Part shown: positions 60,232-64,000 of the stretch, in pieces
Layout: each line of letters opens with the position of its first letter
How positions within the stretch are numbered: position 1 is the first letter of the stretch
NCBI GenBank assembly: GCA_050305935.1
Contig: JBNLGG010000015.1
Coordinates: forward strand, 1 to 64,000
From: CAJXNP01 sp050305935
GTDB lineage: Bacteria > Bacteroidota > Bacteroidia > Cytophagales > Cyclobacteriaceae
Reading direction: 5' to 3'
DNA length: 64,000 bases
The notes under the pieces: generated by a model
Seen by the model: the letters and a program-made list of their open reading frames with translations, nothing else
What the model was told of the DNA's origin: nothing
Database searches by the model: none
Position numbers and translations under genes: made by a program

Positions 60232-61767
60232 ATGAGCATCATCAATACCATTTTTACCTGGGTAATGAAGAAGAGGATTCACGACATTGAATTGTTCATG
60301 AAATACCCCCTGGAAGTGCAGGAAGAACTGTTGCGCGGGCTGGTAGGCGAGGCTCAAAACACCGAATTCGGAAAGGAGTTTGATTTTAAAAACATCAGGA
60401 ACAGTGGGGATTTCAAGAAAAAAGTACCGCTGTTCACTTATGAAAAATTATTTCCCTACATAGATCGACTACTAAAAGGAGAACAAAATATCCTCTGGCC
60501 AAACACCATCAAATGGTTTGCAAAATCCTCCGGAACCACTAATGATCGCAGCAAGTTCATCCCCGTATCAGAGGAAGCATTGGAAGATTGTCACTTCAAG
60601 GGGGGGAAGGATATGCTGTCAATTTATGTGAACAACCATCCGGACACACAGATGTTTACCGGGAAGGGGTTAGCCATCGGAGGGAGCCAACAAATCAATA
60701 AATTTGACACCACGTCAAACTCTTACTATGGGGACGTTTCAGCAGTCATTATGAAAAACCTCCCCTTCTGGGCACAGTTGATCAGGACACCGAAATTGGA
60801 AATCGCCCTGATGAGCGAGTGGGAGGAAAAGATCGAAAAGATGGCCAAATCGACCATTGAAGAAAATGTGACCAATATCTCTGGCGTGCCTACCTGGACC
60901 ATTATACTTCTTAACCGCGTACTGGAAATCACAGGGAAGAAAAACCTGCGTGAAGTCTGGCCCAACCTGGAACTCTTTGTGCATGGTGCGGTGGCATTCG
61001 ACCCCTATGAACAAGTGTTTAATCAGCTTATCCCTTTTGACGACATGCATTACCTGGAGACTTATAATGCTTCAGAGGGATTTTTTGGTATCCAGGATCA
61101 AAGAAAATCCAAGGATTTATTGCTGATGCTTGACTATGGAATTTACTATGAGTTTATTCCGATGTCCGAATTGGAGAAGGATAATCACAAGACTCTCGAC
61201 CTAAGTGAAGTTGAGCTCGATCAAAATTATGCTATGGTAATTTCCACGAATGCGGGGTTGTGGAGATATCTTATCGGTGATACAATCAGGTTTACTTCCT
61301 TAAGTCCCTATAGGATTAAAATTTCCGGCAGGACGAAACATTTCATCAATGCCTTTGGCGAAGAAGTGGTAGTCGAAAATGCTGATGCTGCGATAAGAGA
61401 GGCCTGTGAACAAACCGGAGCGATTATTGATAATTATACGGCTGCTCCCATTCATCTAAAAAAAGACGCAAAGGGAGGGCACGAATGGATCATAGAATTC
61501 CTGGAGCGGCCATCCGATAGTAAACTGTTTATTCAGGTTTTGGATGACACGCTAAGGAAAGTAAATTCTGATTATGATGCCAAGAGGTACAAGGACATAG
61601 CACTTGATATGCCAAAGGTACATTTTGTAGAGAAGGGAACCTTCTATTTGTGGATGAAAAGCAGGGGTAAACTAGGTGGTCAGAATAAAGTCCCCCGTCT
61701 CTCAAATGACCGGAAATACATTGATGAAATTCTCAGTATGGTCGAAAAAGCAGAGAAGATCTTATGA
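60232..61767 (+). CDS. GH3-type (auxin-responsive family) acyl-adenylate enzyme
   Basis: 511 residues, named for the plant GH3 family (not glycosidase family 3). Plant members adenylate carboxylic acids and join them to amino acids. The adenylation core has FAKSSGTTNDRSKFIPVS (about 99-116, P-loop-like), YNASEGFFGIQDQ (about 278-290) and the AMP-binding LWRYLIGDTIRFTSL (about 343-357). WMKSRGKLGGQNKVPRLSND (about 476-495) is a bacterial GH3 C-terminal landmark. Bacterial functions are unknown. The gene starts 6 bases after lptB and overlaps the convergent haem lyase gene by 6. Confidence 0.88.
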   Translation: MSIINTIFTWVMKKRIHDIELFMKYPLEVQEELLRGLVGEAQNTEFGKEFDFKNIRNSGDFKKKVPLFTYEKLFPYIDRLLKGEQNILWPNTIKWFAKSSGTTNDRSKFIPVSEEALEDCHFKGGKDMLSIYVNNHPDTQMFTGKGLAIGGSQQINKFDTTSNSYYGDVSAVIMKNLPFWAQLIRTPKLEIALMSEWEEKIEKMAKSTIEENVTNISGVPTWTIILLNRVLEITGKKNLREVWPNLELFVHGAVAFDPYEQVFNQLIPFDDMHYLETYNASEGFFGIQDQRKSKDLLLMLDYGIYYEFIPMSELEKDNHKTLDLSEVELDQNYAMVISTNAGLWRYLIGDTIRFTSLSPYRIKISGRTKHFINAFGEEVVVENADAAIREACEQTGAIIDNYTAAPIHLKKDAKGGHEWIIEFLERPSDSKLFIQVLDDTLRKVNSDYDAKRYKDIALDMPKVHFVEKGTFYLWMKSRGKLGGQNKVPRLSNDRKYIDEILSMVEKAEKIL

Positions 61768-64000
61768 TGCCGATTTGGCAAAATCTTTAAACCGTCTCGT
61801 CGTAGCAATTCCAAAACCAATCATCAAAACCAGCGTTCCCAGCCACAGGATATTTATGAAAGGTTTCTCAATAGCTTTCATAATGATATAATCTTTCTGG
61901 CGGGTTTGTATAGAGAACTCGAAGCTTTGTTCGTCAGGAAAGACATTCACAAAATTTATCTTTGCGCCAAACTCATCGCTTACCACTGGAATATTTCCGA
62001 TCATGTTGTCCTTCACGATGAATATTGGTTCAATGGTCTTGGTGTCGTTTTCTGCGTAAACTTCAATGATCGCTTTCACCGCCACATCTGTTGGCCCGAG
62101 GTTCATACCCGGCACTTGTTCCACCCTTTCCACCCCACTTAATTGGGCCACGTAGTCATTGATGAAGAATCGCTCCCCATTGGTCAATTTTTGAGTTTCC
62201 GGTTCATTCCAATCTTTATCTGTTTCTGGATCAGGAATGGTGCTGATATGCGTATAAAGATCTGCGGCAAGGCTTCTTTTGATATCCGGGGAAACCATTA
62301 GCCCCATTGACGGATTAACTTGCGCTCTTGGAAAAAGTGTAAAGACCTTTTCACTATTCTTTAAATAGTCAATTTCGTAGTAGGTATTTTCCTGGGATAC
62401 CTGCACCGTATCGCCCATCTGAAAATACACTTTCCCGTCCCGTTCTATGTCATTGAGGACAATAGAAAGGTAGGAAGTTGCGGTAGGTTGTAGCTGGTGA
62501 ACAGGTACGTAGAAAGGTACACCTTTTACTTCTTTTCTTCTTCCTTTGTAAACCAATTCATATTCACGCATTTTTCGCGGCTCATTCTGAAACAGAAGCA
62601 CATTTTCACGGTTCATTTCTTCAGAAAAATTAGAGGAATAGAGGAGCCCGCTATTATTTAATGAGACTACTCTGGAATAACCAGATGAAAATAAAATACC
62701 TATCAGCATCATGGCAATACCAATATGAGCAATCGCCCCACCTGACAGGTTTGGTTTTTTCTTCAGCAGATTAAGAAGAATCTTCCCGTTGGCAAAAATG
62801 CTGTAATTAGCCGCGGTAATTAAAAATATGAATGAAGGAGTAGTAACTTTTTCCAGGACAATTATGATGGCCGAAACCAGTAAGGCAATGATAAATGGGA
62901 TGGTCAAAGCATCAAAAAATTTCTTCTTATCCATTTTATTCCAGTAGAAGAACTGGCCTGTCCCTGATAAAACGGCAATTAATACTCCGCCCCAGATTTG
63001 AATGTTTGAGTAAAAGATTACCTGATCGGCGGGTGGGGCGATATTGGTCGTGACACTAAACATTCCCATCACCCAATTAAAAAATGGAATAGACGTAGGG
63101 AGAAGGACCTGAAAACCCATCAGGCATAAAATGATGATCCCGAGGAAAACCCAAAACTCTCTTGAGTAAGTAGATATTTCCTTTTCAGTTGTGGGTACAT
63201 ATTTCCAATTACGAAATAACAAAGCAATTGAGATGATGGTGAAGGTCGATAAGTAAACAAATAGCTGAGCGTTCAATCCGAGATCAGTAAAAGAGTGAAC
63301 CGACGCCTCACCGAGCACACCACTTCTTGTCAGAAACGTTGCGTAAAGTATCAGCAAAAAAGTAGCCACTGTCAGAATCATGGCTGATTTGAGGGCTGTA
63401 TTATTATTTTTAAAGATGATCATGGAATGAAGAGCTGCCACTTCGATGATCCATGGCACATAGACGGCATTTTCTACCGGATCCCAGTTCCAATATCCGC
63501 CAAAGCTCAATGTTTCATAGGCCCAATAAGCTCCCATCAATTGGCCGATCCCAAGGATGGCAACCGAGAAAATAGTCCAGGGAAGCGCTGGTTTGATCCA
63601 CTCGGAATATTTTTTTTGCCATAAACCGGCAATCAAAAAAGCAAAGGGAATAAGTGTAGTGGCATAACCCAGGAAGAGGGTCGGGGGATGGATTACCATC
63701 CAGTAATTCTGCAAAAGTGGGTTTAGGCCTGTTCCGTCTTCCGGGATGAAATTGGGATCTGCATCAAAAATCGGCGCATCGGTCATCACGTCTCGTAACA
63801 GTAAAAACGGAGAGCTACCAATTTTTAAATTGAAAAAGACGGCGCCCAGGATCATCGACGTCAGAAAGGCCTGCACCAGAGAAAACACCGTCATTACGGG
63901 TCCTTCCCATTGCTTACTGCTATTCATAAGGATGATGCCGAGAATGGTGTTCCAAAAGATCCACAGAAGGAAGCTTCCTTCCTGACCCTCCCAGAAACCG
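61762..64000 (-). CDS. CcmF/CcsA-type cytochrome c haem lyase (5' end beyond the right edge)
   Basis: The frame is open through base 64000, giving at least 746 residues of a polytopic membrane protein; the internal ATG at 63927 is not the start. The edge codons read FWEGQEGSFLLWIFWN, a haem lyase signature, and the WWD haem-handling motif is FGGYWNWDPVENAVYVPWI. About 12 further helices follow, then a periplasmic domain (about residues 440-690 from the internal ATG) and a final helix. It ligates haem to c-type cytochromes at the outer face of the inner membrane. It converges with the GH3 gene. The other system II or Ccm genes would lie to the right. Confidence 0.93.
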   Translation of the reverse strand, partial: GFWEGQEGSFLLWIFWNTILGIILMNSSKQWEGPVMTVFSLVQAFLTSMILGAVFFNLKIGSSPFLLLRDVMTDAPIFDADPNFIPEDGTGLNPLLQNYWMVIHPPTLFLGYATTLIPFAFLIAGLWQKKYSEWIKPALPWTIFSVAILGIGQLMGAYWAYETLSFGGYWNWDPVENAVYVPWIIEVAALHSMIIFKNNNTALKSAMILTVATFLLILYATFLTRSGVLGEASVHSFTDLGLNAQLFVYLSTFTIISIALLFRNWKYVPTTEKEISTYSREFWVFLGIIILCLMGFQVLLPTSIPFFNWVMGMFSVTTNIAPPADQVIFYSNIQIWGGVLIAVLSGTGQFFYWNKMDKKKFFDALTIPFIIALLVSAIIIVLEKVTTPSFIFLITAANYSIFANGKILLNLLKKKPNLSGGAIAHIGIAMMLIGILFSSGYSRVVSLNNSGLLYSSNFSEEMNRENVLLFQNEPRKMREYELVYKGRRKEVKGVPFYVPVHQLQPTATSYLSIVLNDIERDGKVYFQMGDTVQVSQENTYYEIDYLKNSEKVFTLFPRAQVNPSMGLMVSPDIKRSLAADLYTHISTIPDPETDKDWNEPETQKLTNGERFFINDYVAQLSGVERVEQVPGMNLGPTDVAVKAIIEVYAENDTKTIEPIFIVKDNMIGNIPVVSDEFGAKINFVNVFPDEQSFEFSIQTRQKDYIIMKAIEKPFINILWLGTLVLMIGFGIATTRRFKDFAKSAS

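Noticed and set aside
1..64000. CRISPR array, tRNA, rRNA, prophage or insertion sequence
   Set aside because: No regularly spaced repeats, no T-loop-like GGTTCGAAT words with matching stems, and no transposase or integrase frame were seen.

Overview
The window is chromosomal DNA from a member of the Bacteroidota, most likely the Cytophagales. Four things point there: many genes are preceded by the Bacteroidota -7 promoter element TAnnTTTG; SecD and SecF are fused; bacillithiol genes (bshA, bshC) are present; and the lipoproteins, the TonB-dependent receptor, the YwqK/MORN protein and the DUF4260, DUF6048-like and DUF6452-like proteins are typical of that phylum. It is draft or metagenome sequence: ten Ns lie inside one gene, flanked by a 77-bp exact duplication that looks like an assembler artefact. 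I see no rRNA, tRNA, CRISPR array, prophage or insertion sequence.

Layout. 1-2.4 kb: end of a rhomboid protease, mutL and a small membrane protein. 2.5-7.7 kb (+): a two-domain GH3-like/serine hydrolase, bshA, a fatty-acid hydroxylase, ispF and mnmD. 8.4-11.9 kb (-): 5-formyl-THF cyclo-ligase, bshC, rimO. 12-14 kb: two envelope proteins and a YwqK-like lipoprotein. 14.1-23.9 kb (-): two universal stress proteins and a complete chlamydial-type V-ATPase operon (E, DUF2764, A, B, D, I, K), followed by about 500 nt of leftover sequence and a terminator. 24.5-28.2 kb: def, a nitrilase, a lone VapB, hemE, ridA and a membrane protein. 28.2-34.5 kb: a polyketide/prenyl lipid locus (flavoprotein, UbiA prenyltransferase, type III polyketide synthase, methyltransferase), then a GMC oxidoreductase with its small subunit. 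34.6-35.3 kb: a HepT/MntA module whose hepT is frameshifted. 35.4-42.3 kb: gltX, xth, xdhC, an orphan TPR histidine kinase and a frameshifted alpha/beta hydrolase. 42.4-49.3 kb (-): secDF, udk, rdgB, an FKBP lipoprotein and nrnA. 49.5-56.1 kb: ndk, DUF4260, a metal-efflux permease fused to an HMA domain, an aminotransferase, a TonB receptor and a nitroreductase. 56.6-64 kb: a transglutaminase-like protein, recJ, lptB, a GH3-type acyl-adenylate enzyme and the C-terminal part of a CcmF/CcsA haem lyase running off the right edge.

Most genes are housekeeping. The most interesting parts are the type III PKS/UbiA/flavoprotein/methyltransferase locus, which predicts an uncharacterised prenylated alkyl-phenol or quinone lipid; the V-ATPase, whose K subunit carries the full Na+ ligand set and whose operon has no C, F or G gene; the GH3-like hydrolase that has lost its glycosidase motifs but kept its serine-hydrolase motifs; and two genes each broken by one extra base in a 7-A run. 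These are predictions from sequence reading alone; no database search was possible.
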